Of a stretch of DNA of 64,000 nt, positions 7,123 through 16,565 are shown piece by piece; positions within the stretch are counted from its first letter, which is position 1, and the number at the start of each line of letters is the position of its first letter. The DNA is from PALSA-612 sp963791225 (lineage in GTDB: Bacteria; Actinomycetota; Thermoleophilia; Gaiellales; Gaiellaceae), in contig CAWBRV010000008.1 in assembly GCA_963791225.1 (NCBI GenBank), forward strand, positions 1,054,001-1,118,000. The letters run 5' to 3'. The notes below the pieces were generated by a model. It was not told where the DNA came from, searched no databases, and worked only from the letters and a program-made list of their open reading frames with translations. A program made the translations under genes and the position numbers.

Positions 7123-9138
7123 CTAGTAGCGGGACGGGGTGAAGCGGATCGTGCCCCGAATGCCCGGGTCGTAGTGCACCTCGACCCGGAACGGCGCGTT
7201 CGGCACCGGCACCGCGATCGTGCCGGAGCGGAGCTCGACGTCCTTCGTCGCCGTCACGCGTCCCATCGCCGGGCCCGGGCCGTGCGACGTCAGCGATCCC
7301 ACCCGGACGTGCACGCCGATCGGGTCGGAGCCTTCGGGTCGCGCGATCGCGATCCGCACCGTGCGCGCCGTCCCGGGGCCCCAGCGGTCGTAGGCGGCGT
7401 AGGCCGAGCTCTCGCCGTCGCGGAAGACGCCTTCGGTCGCCGAGACGAGCCGGACCGGCGAGGCGACGCGGTCGTAGAGCACGAGCGCGGTGGACGCGCC
7501 CCGGCGGCGGCCGGCGACCTCGAAGCGCGGGTCGACGAGCACGGCGGCCGCGGGCGGCACGCCCGAGACGACTCCGGTTGCCCAGTCGAGCGTGCCCGAG
7601 CCCTGTGCGAGCGGCAGCGGCTCCGGTGAGCCGAGGCTGTCGACCGTGCGCGCGCTCCGGTTCCAGAACTGCGTCTCCCACCACGGCGCGAAGACCGGGA
7701 AGATCTCCTGCCGCACGGTCTCGGGCATGAAGTTCGAGGTGTTGAGGAGCGTGACGTTCGTGCCCTTGCCGACCGCCGCGTCCACCCAGGAGCGGTGCGC
7801 GGGCAGCATCGCCGTCGCGGCGACGGCGCGCGCCTGTTCGTCCGCGACGCGGGCCGCGAACGCCGCCGAGACGGCCACGAACACGCCGACGAAGACGAGC
7901 GCGACGACGCGCCGGCGGGCGAGCGCGGCGGCCACGAGCGGCAGGGCGATCGCGGCCACGATCAGCAAGGCGCGCAGGCCGTCCCCGAAGCCGATCACGT
8001 TCCCGATCCGCCGGAACACCTCCATCCCGAGCGCGTTGCCGGGGAGCGACGGCGCCGTCAGCAGCGAGTGGAGCGGCAGATACGCGACGCAGAGCGCAAG
8101 GACGCCTGCCGCCACCAGGGCGACCCGCAGCCGCCGGGCCGGTCCGAGCTCGACCCAGAGGACGAGCCCGAGCAGGAGCAGCGGCTCGACGTAGAAGAGG
8201 TAGCGCTCCTTGAGCCCGAACGGCTCCCAGTGCCCGGACAGGCCGCCGACGACGAGGAACCAGCCGAGCGACGCCCAGGTGACGGCGAGGAAGGCGCGCT
8301 CGGCGGGCCGACGCGGGGTCGCGCGCGGCAGCGTCAGGAGCACGAGCGCGACGAGCGGGATCGCGCCGGTCGCGAGGTCGAGCTCGGCCAGGCTCCGCAC
8401 GATCCACGTGAGCACTCCGCCGACGCTGTACCCGGCGGACGTCTCGGGGAAGGTCTGCAGTGCGTCCTGCAGGCGGGACGGCTGCACGGCGTCGAGGACG
8501 GCGAGCACGACGATCACGCCGACGGTCGGCACGACCACGCCCGCGAGCCGGCGGATGCTCGCGCGGGCGAGCAGCACCGCGGTCGGCACGATCGCGACGA
8601 GCACGAGCAGCTCGAAGCGGGCCGTTGCCGCGACCGCGATCGCCGCGAGCAGCCCGACCTGGCGGAGCGGTGTCGGCTCCTCGAGGCAGAGCACGAGCAG
8701 GAGCGCCGCGGCCAGGAAGGCCGGGTAGGCGAGGTTCTCCTGCATCAACGCGCCGGTGAGCGCGAGGTCGGAGACGAGGATCGCGAGCACCGCGGCGACG
8801 GCCGCGCCGACGGGCGACACGAGTCGCCGGCCGAGGAGGTAGACGGGCACGGCCGCGGCCGAGACGAGGACGACGTTGATCGCCTTTGCGACGGCATAGG
8901 TGGCGCCCATCGACGACAGCAGCCACGCCGGCGCGAGGACGAGCGGATACGCGTACGTGATGTTCACGTGCCGGCCGCGGATCTCGAACAGCGAGCCGTT
9001 CGCGAGGTTCTTCGCGAGCTCGGAGTGCACGAGCTCGTCGCTGAAGAGCCACGGCATCGCGATCCGGCTCGCCAGCCAGCCCCGGAGCGCGGCGACGACG
9101 GCCACGCCCACCACGAGGATCCACCAGTGCACCCGCAC
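7123..9138 (-). CDS. GT-C superfamily glycosyltransferase
   Basis: A 671-aa integral membrane protein with about 10-12 helices in the first 430 residues, then a large extracytoplasmic C-terminal domain of about 230 residues. After the first helix comes SDELVHSELAKNL (residues 33-45), with the acidic D-E pair in the first outer loop typical of PMT/ArnT/GT39-GT83 enzymes that use lipid-linked sugars. The acceptor is unknown. A convergent partner ends at 7122. Start with GTG/ATG near 9138 puts the first helix directly after the N-terminus. Confidence 0.78.
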   Translation of the reverse strand: MRVHWWILVVGVAVVAALRGWLASRIAMPWLFSDELVHSELAKNLANGSLFEIRGRHVNITYAYPLVLAPAWLLSSMGATYAVAKAINVVLVSAAAVPVYLLGRRLVSPVGAAVAAVLAILVSDLALTGALMQENLAYPAFLAAALLLVLCLEEPTPLRQVGLLAAIAVAATARFELLVLVAIVPTAVLLARASIRRLAGVVVPTVGVIVVLAVLDAVQPSRLQDALQTFPETSAGYSVGGVLTWIVRSLAELDLATGAIPLVALVLLTLPRATPRRPAERAFLAVTWASLGWFLVVGGLSGHWEPFGLKERYLFYVEPLLLLGLVLWVELGPARRLRVALVAAGVLALCVAYLPLHSLLTAPSLPGNALGMEVFRRIGNVIGFGDGLRALLIVAAIALPLVAAALARRRVVALVFVGVFVAVSAAFAARVADEQARAVAATAMLPAHRSWVDAAVGKGTNVTLLNTSNFMPETVRQEIFPVFAPWWETQFWNRSARTVDSLGSPEPLPLAQGSGTLDWATGVVSGVPPAAAVLVDPRFEVAGRRRGASTALVLYDRVASPVRLVSATEGVFRDGESSAYAAYDRWGPGTARTVRIAIARPEGSDPIGVHVRVGSLTSHGPGPAMGRVTATKDVELRSGTIAVPVPNAPFRVEVHYDPGIRGTIRFTPSRY

Positions 9139-9183
9139 GCGTGAAGCGTAAGCGGGTGACCCGGCTCGCTCTACGATGGCGCG

Positions 9184-10095
9184 GTGCGCACCGAGCCGCT
9201 CGGCGATTCCGACCTCCTCGTCTCCCGGGTCGGCCTCGGCTGCAACAACTTCGGCGGGCGGATCGACCTCGGCCGGACGCGCGAGGTCGTCGACGCGGCA
9301 CTCGACGCGGGCATCACCTTCTTCGACACGGCCGACATCTACGGCAACCGCGGCGGCAGCGAGCGGTTCCTCGGCGAGCTGCTGGCCGGGCGCCGGGACC
9401 GCGTCGTCCTGGCGACGAAGTTCGGGAACGACATGGGCGAGGGGCCGAACGGCTCGGCGGACTACGTGAGGAGCGCGATCCGCTCATCGCTCGAGCGCCT
9501 GCGGACCGACCGCATCGACCTCTACTACTACCACCGCCCTGACGGCGTGACGCCGATCGCCGAGACGCTCGGCGCGATGCAGGAGCTCGTCCGCGAAGGG
9601 CTCGTCCGCGCGATCGGCTGCTCGAACTTCAGCGCCGCCCAGCTCGCGGAGGCGGACGAACTGGCTCGCGCGAGCGGCGGCCCGCGCTTCGTGGCCGTGC
9701 AGAACGAGTACAGCCTGCTGGAGCGCGAGGCCGAGGACGAGGTGCTGCCGCTCGCCCGGCGCCTCGACGTTTCCTTCGTCCCGTACTTCCCGCTCGCGAG
9801 CGGGCTGCTCACGGGGAAGTACCGGCGCGGCGAGCCGCGGCCGGAGGGGACGCGCCTCGAGCGCCGGGAGATCGACGGAGCGATGTTCGACCGGGTCGAG
9901 GCACTGGACGCATTCGCGCGGAAGCGCGGCCACTCACTGCTCGACCTGGCGATCGCCGCGCTCGCCTCGCAGCCCGGGATCCCGTCCGTGATCGCCGGCG
10001 CGACGAGCGCCGAGCAGGTGCGCGCGAATGTCGCGGCGGCCGCCTGGGAGCTCTCGGCGGACGAGCTCGCCGAACTGTCCCGCGTCGCCGCCTGA
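9184..10095 (+). CDS. Aldo/keto reductase
   Basis: A 303-aa (alpha/beta)8 oxidoreductase using NADPH. The catalytic tetrad is visible: Asp48 and Tyr53 in FFDTADIYG, Lys78 in LATKFG, and the His of YYYHRPD near 118. The cofactor-binding region near the C-terminus reads IPSVIAGATSAEQVRANVAAA. It resembles the YajO/auxin-induced-protein-like AKR group. Start is GTG at 9184, directly before a family-like N-terminus (EPLGDSDLLVSRVGLGC). Divergent from the GT-C gene with a 45-nt gap; substrate unknown. Confidence 0.92.
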   Translation: MRTEPLGDSDLLVSRVGLGCNNFGGRIDLGRTREVVDAALDAGITFFDTADIYGNRGGSERFLGELLAGRRDRVVLATKFGNDMGEGPNGSADYVRSAIRSSLERLRTDRIDLYYYHRPDGVTPIAETLGAMQELVREGLVRAIGCSNFSAAQLAEADELARASGGPRFVAVQNEYSLLEREAEDEVLPLARRLDVSFVPYFPLASGLLTGKYRRGEPRPEGTRLERREIDGAMFDRVEALDAFARKRGHSLLDLAIAALASQPGIPSVIAGATSAEQVRANVAAAAWELSADELAELSRVAA

Positions 10096-10141
10096 GCGGG
10101 GCCCGACCGGAGGGCAGGTCAAGGCCCCGCGAGGCGTGTCC

Positions 10142-10648
10142 TCAGCCTCCGTAGCCTCCGTAGCCGCCCGACGACGGCATCGGCGACGGGGTCTTGGCCG
10201 CGGTCAGCGTGGCGACGAGCCACGTGCCGACGTCCTTGAAGCCGTTGCCGTTCGCGTCACCGGGCCTCTTGTCCTCGCGGAACGAGTACAGCGGCAGGCC
10301 GCGGTACGTCACCTGCGTGCGTCCGTCGGGACGCTTGACCGTCGCCAGCTTCGCCGTGCCCGCCGGCTTCGTCCCACGCGGGACGACGAGCGGCGTCCAC
10401 AGCGACCGGCAGACGCTGTCGGTGCAGATGAACCGGCCGTGCGTCTCCGCGCTCAGCGAGTAGAGGGTGAATCCCCGGCGGTTGACCAGGACCTGCTTGC
10501 CGAGCTTCGTGTTCTTCACCACCTTCACCACGGTGGTGCTTCGGGCTGCGCCGCCCGACGTGGCGAGGACCGTCGCAGCGAGTACGGCGGCCAGGACCGC
10601 CAGGACTACCACTGCGAGCAGCCGCGATCGCGAGAGCGATCTGCTCAT
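10142..10648 (-). CDS. Secreted-repeat protein (PF03640) with Gly-Tyr tail
   Basis: A 168-aa exported protein: basic N-terminus, hydrophobic signal or anchor (about 10-30), then a pair of PF03640-type units (VLVNRRGFTLYSLS...CTDSVCRSLWTPL and QVTYRGLPLYSFREDKRPGD). These repeats are common in actinobacterial surface proteins and have no firmly established function. The C-terminus ends in SGGYGGYGG. ATG at 10648 has GGAGG seven bases upstream, so the longer open frame to 10708 is not used. A paralogue with a similar Gly-rich tail lies at 61807-62349. Confidence 0.82.
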   Translation of the reverse strand: MSRSLSRSRLLAVVVLAVLAAVLAATVLATSGGAARSTTVVKVVKNTKLGKQVLVNRRGFTLYSLSAETHGRFICTDSVCRSLWTPLVVPRGTKPAGTAKLATVKRPDGRTQVTYRGLPLYSFREDKRPGDANGNGFKDVGTWLVATLTAAKTPSPMPSSGGYGGYGG

Positions 10649-10714
10649 CGGAGAACCTCCTCGAAAGGATGGACTGGGCGATATCGCACTCGACCCCGGC
10701 GATATCACTCAGGA

Positions 10715-12531
10715 CTACGAATGTCGGGGCGGGGCGGTTCTCCCCAGGGCGCCCGGATCACGCATGCTGCGGCCCTCGGCGAGGGTCACGGCGGCGCCGA
10801 CGAGCGCGAGGTGCGTGAACGCCTGCGGGAAGTTCCCGAGCTGCCGTCTCGCGACCGGGTCGTACTCCTCCGCCAGCAGGCCGACGTCGTTGCGGAGGTC
10901 GAGCAGCCGCTCGAACAGCTCGCGCGCCTCGTCGTCGGCCCCCTGGAGCGCGAGCACGGAGACGAGCCAGAACGAGCACGGCAGGAAGACGCCCTCGCCG
11001 GGCGGCAGCCCGTCGACGTCGGCGGCCTCCTCCGGCAGGTAGCGCAGGAGGAGCCCGTCGAACGACAGCTCGCGCCGGATCGCCGCCACGGTGGAGACGA
11101 CGCGCGGGTCGTCCGGCGGGAGGAAGCCGACGAGCGGCATGAGCAGGACGGCGGCGTCGAGCCGGTCCGAGTCGTACGACTGCGCGAACGCCTGCTTCTC
11201 CTCGCACCACGCGCGAGCCAGCACCTCGGCGTGAATCTCGTCCCGGAGCGCTCGCCAGCGCTCGACCGGCCCCTCGCGGCCGAACTCGCTCGTGTGAGCG
11301 CACCGCGCGGTCGAACGCGACCCACGCCATCACCTTCGAGTGCGTGAAGTGCCGCTCGGGCCCGCGCACCTCCCAGATGCCCGCGTCCTCGCGGCGCCAG
11401 CCCGTCTCGAGCCACTCGAGCAGCTTCAGCGAGAGCGACCAGACGTGGTCGTCGGGGTCGCCGCCGTGCGCACGCGTCTGGTAGAGCGCGTCGATCACCT
11501 CGCCGTAGACGTCGAGCTGGAGCTGCTCGGACGCCGCGTTGCCGACGCGCACCGGGCGCGACGTCTCGTAGCCGGGGAGCCAGTCGAGCTCGCGCTCCTC
11601 GAGCCGGCGCTCGCCCGCGATGCCGTACATGATCTGCACGTCGTCGGGGCTCCCGGCGACGGCGCGCAGCAGCCACTGGCGCCACGTCAGGGCCTCGTCC
11701 CGGTAGCCCGAGTTGAGCATCGCGAGCAGCGTCAGCGTCGCGTCGCGGAGCCAGCAGAAGCGGTAGTCCCAGTTGCGCACGCCGCCGATCTGCTCGGGGA
11801 GCGAGGTCGTCGGCGCCGCGACGATGCCGCCGGTCGGCCCGTAGGTGAGCGCCTTCAGGACGAGCAGCGACTGGTGGATCTCGTCGTGGTAGCAGACCGT
11901 TGTGGCCGCACGCCGACGCCCACTCGTGCCAGTAGTCCTCGGCGTCGTCGAGCGCCTGCTCCGGGTCGATCTCGTCGGGGAGAGCGACGTGCGAGGGAAA
12001 CCACGTGAGCACGAACGGGACCCGGTCGCCCGGCCGCAGGACGAACTCCGAGACGGTGGTCATGTCCTCGCCGCGCGTTTCGACGGGCGTGCGGAAGCAG
12101 AGCGCGTCCGGGCCGGCGACGGCGACACGGGCGCCGTCGACGCGGCGCACCCAGGGCACGATCGAGCCGTAGTCGAAGCGGATCACGAGCTCCGAGCGCA
12201 TCGGCACCTCGCCGTCGAGCCCCTCGACGATGCGGACGATGTCGGGCGCGTCGCCGCGCGGCGGCATGAAGTCGATCGCCCGCACCGAGCCGCCGCCGGT
12301 CTCGAAGACCGACTCGAGGACGAGCGTGTCGCGGCGGTAGCGTCGCGTCGACCTGCGGATCTCGACCTCCGGCGCGAGCAGCCAGCGGCCGTTGTCCGGC
12401 GTGCCGAGGAGCGCTGCGAAGCACGCGCCCGAGTCGAAGCGGGGGAAGCAGCACCAGTCGATCGAGCCGTCGCGCGCGACGAGCGCGGCCGTCTGCAGGT
12501 CGCCGATGAGGGCGTAGTCCTCGATCTTCAT
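10715..12531 (-). CDS. GH15 glucoamylase/trehalase-like enzyme, two frame breaks
   Basis: About 605 aa when joined. The N-terminal frame starts MKIEDYALIGDLQTAALV at 12531 and includes DGSIDWCCFPRFDS, the start of GH15 enzymes. The middle frame has the (alpha/alpha)6 core with RNWDYRFCWLRDATL, and the last frame from about 11285 to 10715 carries the end of the barrel. Reading shifts at about 11897 and 11287. All three parts are well conserved and have no stops, so recent mutation or assembly error is likelier than old decay. In Actinobacteria this family includes glucoamylases and trehalases; which one this is cannot be told. Its ATG overlaps the upstream stop (ATGA). Confidence 0.8.
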
Positions 12532-13243
12532 CGCGCGCGAAGGGCGTCGAGTGCGGCGCGGGCCCTGTCGACCCGTCCGGCCGCCTGCTCGGCGTCGTGC
12601 TGCGTCTGCTGCCAGCGCTTGTGCGCCTGACGCTCCTCGGCGAGCGCCGCGCGGTGCTCGTCCTCGGCCTCGCGCAGCCGCGCCCGGGCCTCGGCGAGCG
12701 CCTTCCTGCTGTCGGCGGCGCTCTCCGCGCGCCGTGCCCGGCCCTTCGCCGCGGGCGGGCTTTGCGTGCGCGGCGAGGGTCCCGAACCCGGCCGGCTCGA
12801 GCTCCTTCGCCAGCCGCCCCTGCCGGACGGCCTCGGCCGCGCCGTCGTCGACCGCGGCCGCCTCGAGCGTCTGGCGGATGCGACCCGTCACGGCCTCGGA
12901 GGCAGCGCCGCCCAGCTCCTCGCGCGCTGCCCCGACCAGCGTCTCGAGCGCGCGCCGCTGGCGGGCGATCGCCTCGTGCAGGTCGGCTCCGCCCCCGAGC
13001 TGCGCGTCGCGCGCGGCGGCCGCCGCTTCGAGGAACTCGTCCAGGTCGGCGTGCCGCCGTCGCGTCAGCTGGTTGACGGCCCAGGCGGCGACGCTCGGCT
13101 TCGCGAGCGCCTTGACGGCGTCCGCCTCCGCCGCGCAGGCCGCGGTCGCGGAGCTCCTTCGCCGCCGCGTTCCGCGCCACCGTGAACTCGTCGAGCGGCA
13201 GCCCGTAGAGGAGCTCGGCGGCGGCGTCGACCGGATCGGCCAT
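12528..13243 (-). CDS. Helical, coiled-coil-rich conserved protein, frame-broken
   Basis: About 238 aa if two shifts (near 13140 and 12760) are repaired. The N-terminus reads DPVDAAAELLYGLPLDEFTVARNAAAKEL, the middle VAAWAVNQLTRRR plus LDEFLEAAAAARDAQL, and the C-terminus is Ala/Arg/Glu rich with heptad character (AEARARLREAEDEHRAALAE). This pattern occurs in an actinobacterial family of unknown function. No catalytic motifs are visible. It sits between holB and the GH15 gene and ends with an ATGA overlap, suggesting coupling to GH15 translation. Confidence 0.6.
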
Positions 13244-13285
13244 GGCCGGTTCAGCCTAGACAACGCCTGTGCTGCCTGAGGTCGG

Positions 13286-14365
13286 TCAGACCGGGACGGG
13301 CACCGGCCCGGCGAGTGCCTGCCGCAGCTGGACGAGCAGCGCCTCGAGCGCGAGCTTCGGCTGCAGGTTCAGCTCCTCGTACCGCCGCCAGGTCACGCGC
13401 ACGAGCTCGACGGCGCGCTCGGCGCCCGCCAGCCGCTCGGGCGACGCGTCCTCCGTGAGCGAGGCCAGGTGGTCGTAGTGCACGACGACGTTCGCGGCTC
13501 CGACGGCGACGCAGATCAGGTCGCGATACCAGGCGGCCAGCTCTTCGAGCGCCTCGAGCACGCCCTCGCGCTGCGCACCGAGCTCGGCCCGGCGCCGGCG
13601 GAGCTCCGCCTCGCGCTCGGTCAGGTCGAGCCACTCGAGCTTCTTGTCGGCCTCCTCTCTCGCCTCCTTGGCTCCGACGTCGACGAGCTCGAGCACGCGC
13701 CCGGCCGCGATCGACGCCGAGAAGCCCGGGTCCGAGTAGACCGAGCGCGCGATGCCGAGCAGCTCCTCGCGCCGCGCCGCCGCGTCCGCGTCGAGCAGCC
13801 GCTCCGCGCGGTCGAGCCTGCCGCCGGCCACGCGCGCGACCGCGGTCGCGCGATCGGGCGGGATGCCGGGAGCCCAGGCGTCGACGACCGCGCGCACCGC
13901 GCGCTCGGACAGGCGCGAAAACGGGACGAGCTGGCAGCGCGACCGGATCGTCTCGGGGAGCGGGCCGAGCTCGTCGGCGAGCAGCACGATCACCGCGTAG
14001 TCCGGCGGCTCCTCGAGATCCTTGAGCAGCGCGTCGGCCGCCTCGGTGTTCAGGAGGTGCGCCGAGACGACGAGGTAGACGCGATACGACGCCTCGAACG
14101 GGCGCATGTGCAGGTCGCGCCGGAGCGTGCGGATCTCGTCGATGCGGATCTGGTCGCCGAGCGGCTCGAGCACGTACAGGTCGGGGTGCGCGTGCCGCTC
14201 GACCCGCCCGCGGTCGCCGAGCAGCGCTCCGGCGAACGCGATCGCGGCCTTCCGCTTGCCGACGCCGGCCGGCCCGAAGAAGAGGTAGGCGTGCGTCGGG
14301 CCCTCGTCGAGCGCGACCTGCAGGAGCCGCTTGGCCTCGACCTGCTCGACGATCTCATCGAACAC
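13286..14365 (-). CDS. holB: DNA polymerase III delta' subunit
   Basis: A 359-aa AAA+ clamp-loader subunit. Walker A GPAGVGK is at 31-37, followed by a sensor/arginine region (IRSRCQLVPFSRLSE) in the expected position and a helical C-terminal domain. The zinc-binding cysteines of DnaX-type subunits are absent. It acts in the clamp-loading complex that places the beta clamp on DNA. GTG at 14365 overlaps the end of tmk by 11 nt; the tmk-holB pairing is widely conserved, which supports the assignment. Confidence 0.9.
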   Translation of the reverse strand: MFDEIVEQVEAKRLLQVALDEGPTHAYLFFGPAGVGKRKAAIAFAGALLGDRGRVERHAHPDLYVLEPLGDQIRIDEIRTLRRDLHMRPFEASYRVYLVVSAHLLNTEAADALLKDLEEPPDYAVIVLLADELGPLPETIRSRCQLVPFSRLSERAVRAVVDAWAPGIPPDRATAVARVAGGRLDRAERLLDADAAARREELLGIARSVYSDPGFSASIAAGRVLELVDVGAKEAREEADKKLEWLDLTEREAELRRRRAELGAQREGVLEALEELAAWYRDLICVAVGAANVVVHYDHLASLTEDASPERLAGAERAVELVRVTWRRYEELNLQPKLALEALLVQLRQALAGPVPVPV

Positions 14366-14951
14366 GGGCGGCCAGCTCCTCCCGGATCTGCGCCGCGAGC
14401 TCGTCTCGAGGGCGGGCTCCGTCGAGCAGGACGATCCGCTCCGGAAAGCGCTCGGCGACGGCGCGGTAGCCCGCGTCCACGGCGTCGCGGAACGCGGCTC
14501 CCTCGCGCTCGATCCGATCGGGCCGCCGCCCGAGGCGCGCCGCAGCCGTCGGCTCGTCGACGAGCAGCACGAAGGTCCGGTCGGGGAGCAGGTCGGCGAC
14601 CGCGGCGTTCAGCTCGAGCACCCGCTCGATCCCGAGGCCGCGCGCGACACCCTGGTAGGCGAGCGACGAGTCGAGGTAGCGGTCGCTGACGACGATCGCG
14701 CCGCGGGCGAGCGCCGGGCGGATCACGAGCTCCGCGAGCTCCGCGCGGGCGGCGGCGAACAGGCTCGCCTCCGCCCAGGCCGTCATCTCCGGCCCGTCCA
14801 GCAGCAGCTCGCGGACGCGCTCGCCGAGCGGTGTGCCGCCCGGCTCCCGCGTCGCGACGACCTCGCGCCCGCCCTCGGCGAGGTGGGCAGCGGCGAGTGC
14901 GGCCTGGGTCGACTTGCCGGAGCCGTCGACTCCTTCAAACGTCACGAACAT
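14355..14951 (-). CDS. tmk: Thymidylate kinase
   Basis: A 198-aa dTMP kinase, making dTDP for DNA synthesis. Starts MFVTFEGVDGSGKST (P-loop at 8-16), then REPGGTPLGE, the SDRYLDSSLAYQG dTMP-binding segment near 93-105, and a LID-like region RLGRRPDRIE. Length is normal. The frame is open further upstream, but that part lies in the divergent epimerase gene and has no similarity, so the ATG at 14951 is the start. First gene of the tmk-holB run. Confidence 0.95.
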   Translation of the reverse strand: MFVTFEGVDGSGKSTQAALAAAHLAEGGREVVATREPGGTPLGERVRELLLDGPEMTAWAEASLFAAARAELAELVIRPALARGAIVVSDRYLDSSLAYQGVARGLGIERVLELNAAVADLLPDRTFVLLVDEPTAAARLGRRPDRIEREGAAFRDAVDAGYRAVAERFPERIVLLDGARPRDELAAQIREELAARVR

Positions 14952-14973
14952 GCGGCGCCTACGATACGGCGCG

Positions 14974-15879
14974 ATGCGGGCGATCGTGACGGGCGGCGCG
15001 GGGTTCATCGGCTCGCATGTGGCGGAGGCGCTCGTCGCGCGCGACGACGACGTGCACGTGCTCGACGACCTCTCGGCGGGCAAGCCCGACAACGTGCCGG
15101 AAGGCGCACGTCTGCACGTCGCCGACATCCGCGACCCGGGCGACGTCTTCGACGCCGTGCAGCCGGAGGTCGTCTTCCACCTCGCCGCCCAGGCGTCCGT
15201 GAGCGTCTCCGTGGCGAAGCCGACGCTCGACGCAGACGTGAACGTGCTCGGCACGGTCGCGATCCTGGCCGCGGCGCTCGCCCACGGCGCGCAGGTCGTG
15301 TTCTCGTCGACCGGCGGCGCCATCTACGGGGAGTGCGCGAGCCCGGCGACGGAGGAGTGGGAGCGGCGACCCCTGTCGCCGTACGGCACGTCCAAGCTGG
15401 CCGGCGAGGAGTATCTCGCCGCCTGGAATCGCCTCCACGGGACGCGTCACGTCGCGCTGCGCTACGGGAACGTCTACGGGCCACGGCAGGATCCGCACGG
15501 CGAGGCGGGCGTGGTCGCGATCTTCCTGCGAACCGTCGCGGACGGGCGGCGGCCGACGATCTTCGGCGACGGCTCCCAGGAGCGCGACTACGTGTACGTC
15601 GGGGACGTGGCCCGCGCGACGCTCGCGGCGACGGCGCTCGGCGGCGGCGTCCTCAACGTCGCGACCGGGCAGCCGACGTCGGTGCTCGGGCTCGTCGACG
15701 CGATGCGCCGCGCGACCGGGCGCGAGATCGACCCCGAGCTCGGCCCGGAGCGGCTCGGCGACCTCCAGCGCTCGGTCCTCGACCCAGGCCTCGCCGCACG
15801 CGAGCTCGGCTGGCACGCCGAGGTCTCGCTCGAGGACGGCCTCCGGGCCACCTGGCAGTTTTTCACAGCCTCGGCTTAG
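14974..15879 (+). CDS. NAD-dependent nucleotide-sugar epimerase/dehydratase
   Basis: A 301-aa extended short-chain dehydrogenase. N-terminal Rossmann motif TGGAGFIGSH (residues 6-15), then HLAAQASVSVSV, and the catalytic YxxxK as YGTSK with the Ser in FSSTGG upstream. RYGNVYGPRQDP is the family sugar-nucleotide region. It is close to UDP-glucose 4-epimerases and dTDP-glucose dehydratases; the exact substrate is uncertain. Start ATG is 22 nt from the divergent tmk start. It may supply activated sugars for the nearby membrane glycosylation genes. Confidence 0.87.
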   Translation: MRAIVTGGAGFIGSHVAEALVARDDDVHVLDDLSAGKPDNVPEGARLHVADIRDPGDVFDAVQPEVVFHLAAQASVSVSVAKPTLDADVNVLGTVAILAAALAHGAQVVFSSTGGAIYGECASPATEEWERRPLSPYGTSKLAGEEYLAAWNRLHGTRHVALRYGNVYGPRQDPHGEAGVVAIFLRTVADGRRPTIFGDGSQERDYVYVGDVARATLAATALGGGVLNVATGQPTSVLGLVDAMRRATGREIDPELGPERLGDLQRSVLDPGLAARELGWHAEVSLEDGLRATWQFFTASA

Positions 15880-16016
15880 TTTTCCCCAACGGGCCGCGCT
15901 TTTCCACCACCGTTTCCCCGGCGGACATGTCCCAGGGACAGTCCCTCGGACGTGGCTCGACCGGCCACGGCCTGTCGGCAGGAAACGGCGGCGGCGAGCG
16001 CGAACATCGACCGGCG

Positions 16017-16565
16017 ATGGATCATTACGCGCCGACGCATGACCTCGCGCAGCCGTGGCGGACCCGGACGATCGTCGTGTCCGCGATCGCCGCGGCGGAG
16101 CTGCTCGCGCTCGTCGCCGTCGGCGTCGTCCTGCTCGGCAAGGGCTGGTTCCAGACCGAGCGGGCGAGTGCCGTCCGCGGCGCGACGCATCACCGCGTCG
16201 CCGCCGCTCAGCCCCCGGCGCCGCCGAAGGCGCACGCGAAGTCGCACCGGACCGCGCCGATCGCATCCGCACGCTCGCTGCTCGCGCGCGCCCACACGGG
16301 CGTGCTCGTCCTGAACGGCAACGGCCGGGACGGCGCAGCAGGCGCCGAGGCCACCGTCCTCCGCGCGCACGGCTACCCGGTCTCGGCGGTCGGGAACGCG
16401 AAGCGCAACGACTACGCGGCCAGCATGGTCATGTACCGCCCGGGCTACGACCGCGAGGCCCGCCGGCTCGCCCGGGACCTGCACATCTCGGTCGTGACCG
16501 GCCTCGACGGCGTGCTGCCGAGCCAGCTCCACGGCGCCCGGCTCCTCGTCATCGTCGGCAGCTAG
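16017..16565 (+). CDS. LytR_C-domain membrane-anchored protein
   Basis: A 182-aa protein with one membrane helix (about residues 19-41), a Pro/Ala-rich linker, and a C-terminal LytR/CpsA-associated domain (TGVLVLNGNGRDGAAGAEATVLRAHGYPV ... RDLHISVVTGLDGVL). In LCP proteins this domain accompanies wall-polymer transferases; here it stands alone, exported and anchored. ATG at 16017 is chosen over 15927 since the extra residues are low-complexity and neither has a clear ribosome-binding site. Its end overlaps the convergent O-antigen-ligase gene by 17 nt. Confidence 0.7.
   Translation: MDHYAPTHDLAQPWRTRTIVVSAIAAAELLALVAVGVVLLGKGWFQTERASAVRGATHHRVAAAQPPAPPKAHAKSHRTAPIASARSLLARAHTGVLVLNGNGRDGAAGAEATVLRAHGYPVSAVGNAKRNDYAASMVMYRPGYDREARRLARDLHISVVTGLDGVLPSQLHGARLLVIVGS

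Noticed and set aside
7795..9144. 449-codon plus-strand open frame
   Set aside because: Antisense of the GT-C glycosyltransferase; composed mainly of Arg, Glu, Asp and His without structure.
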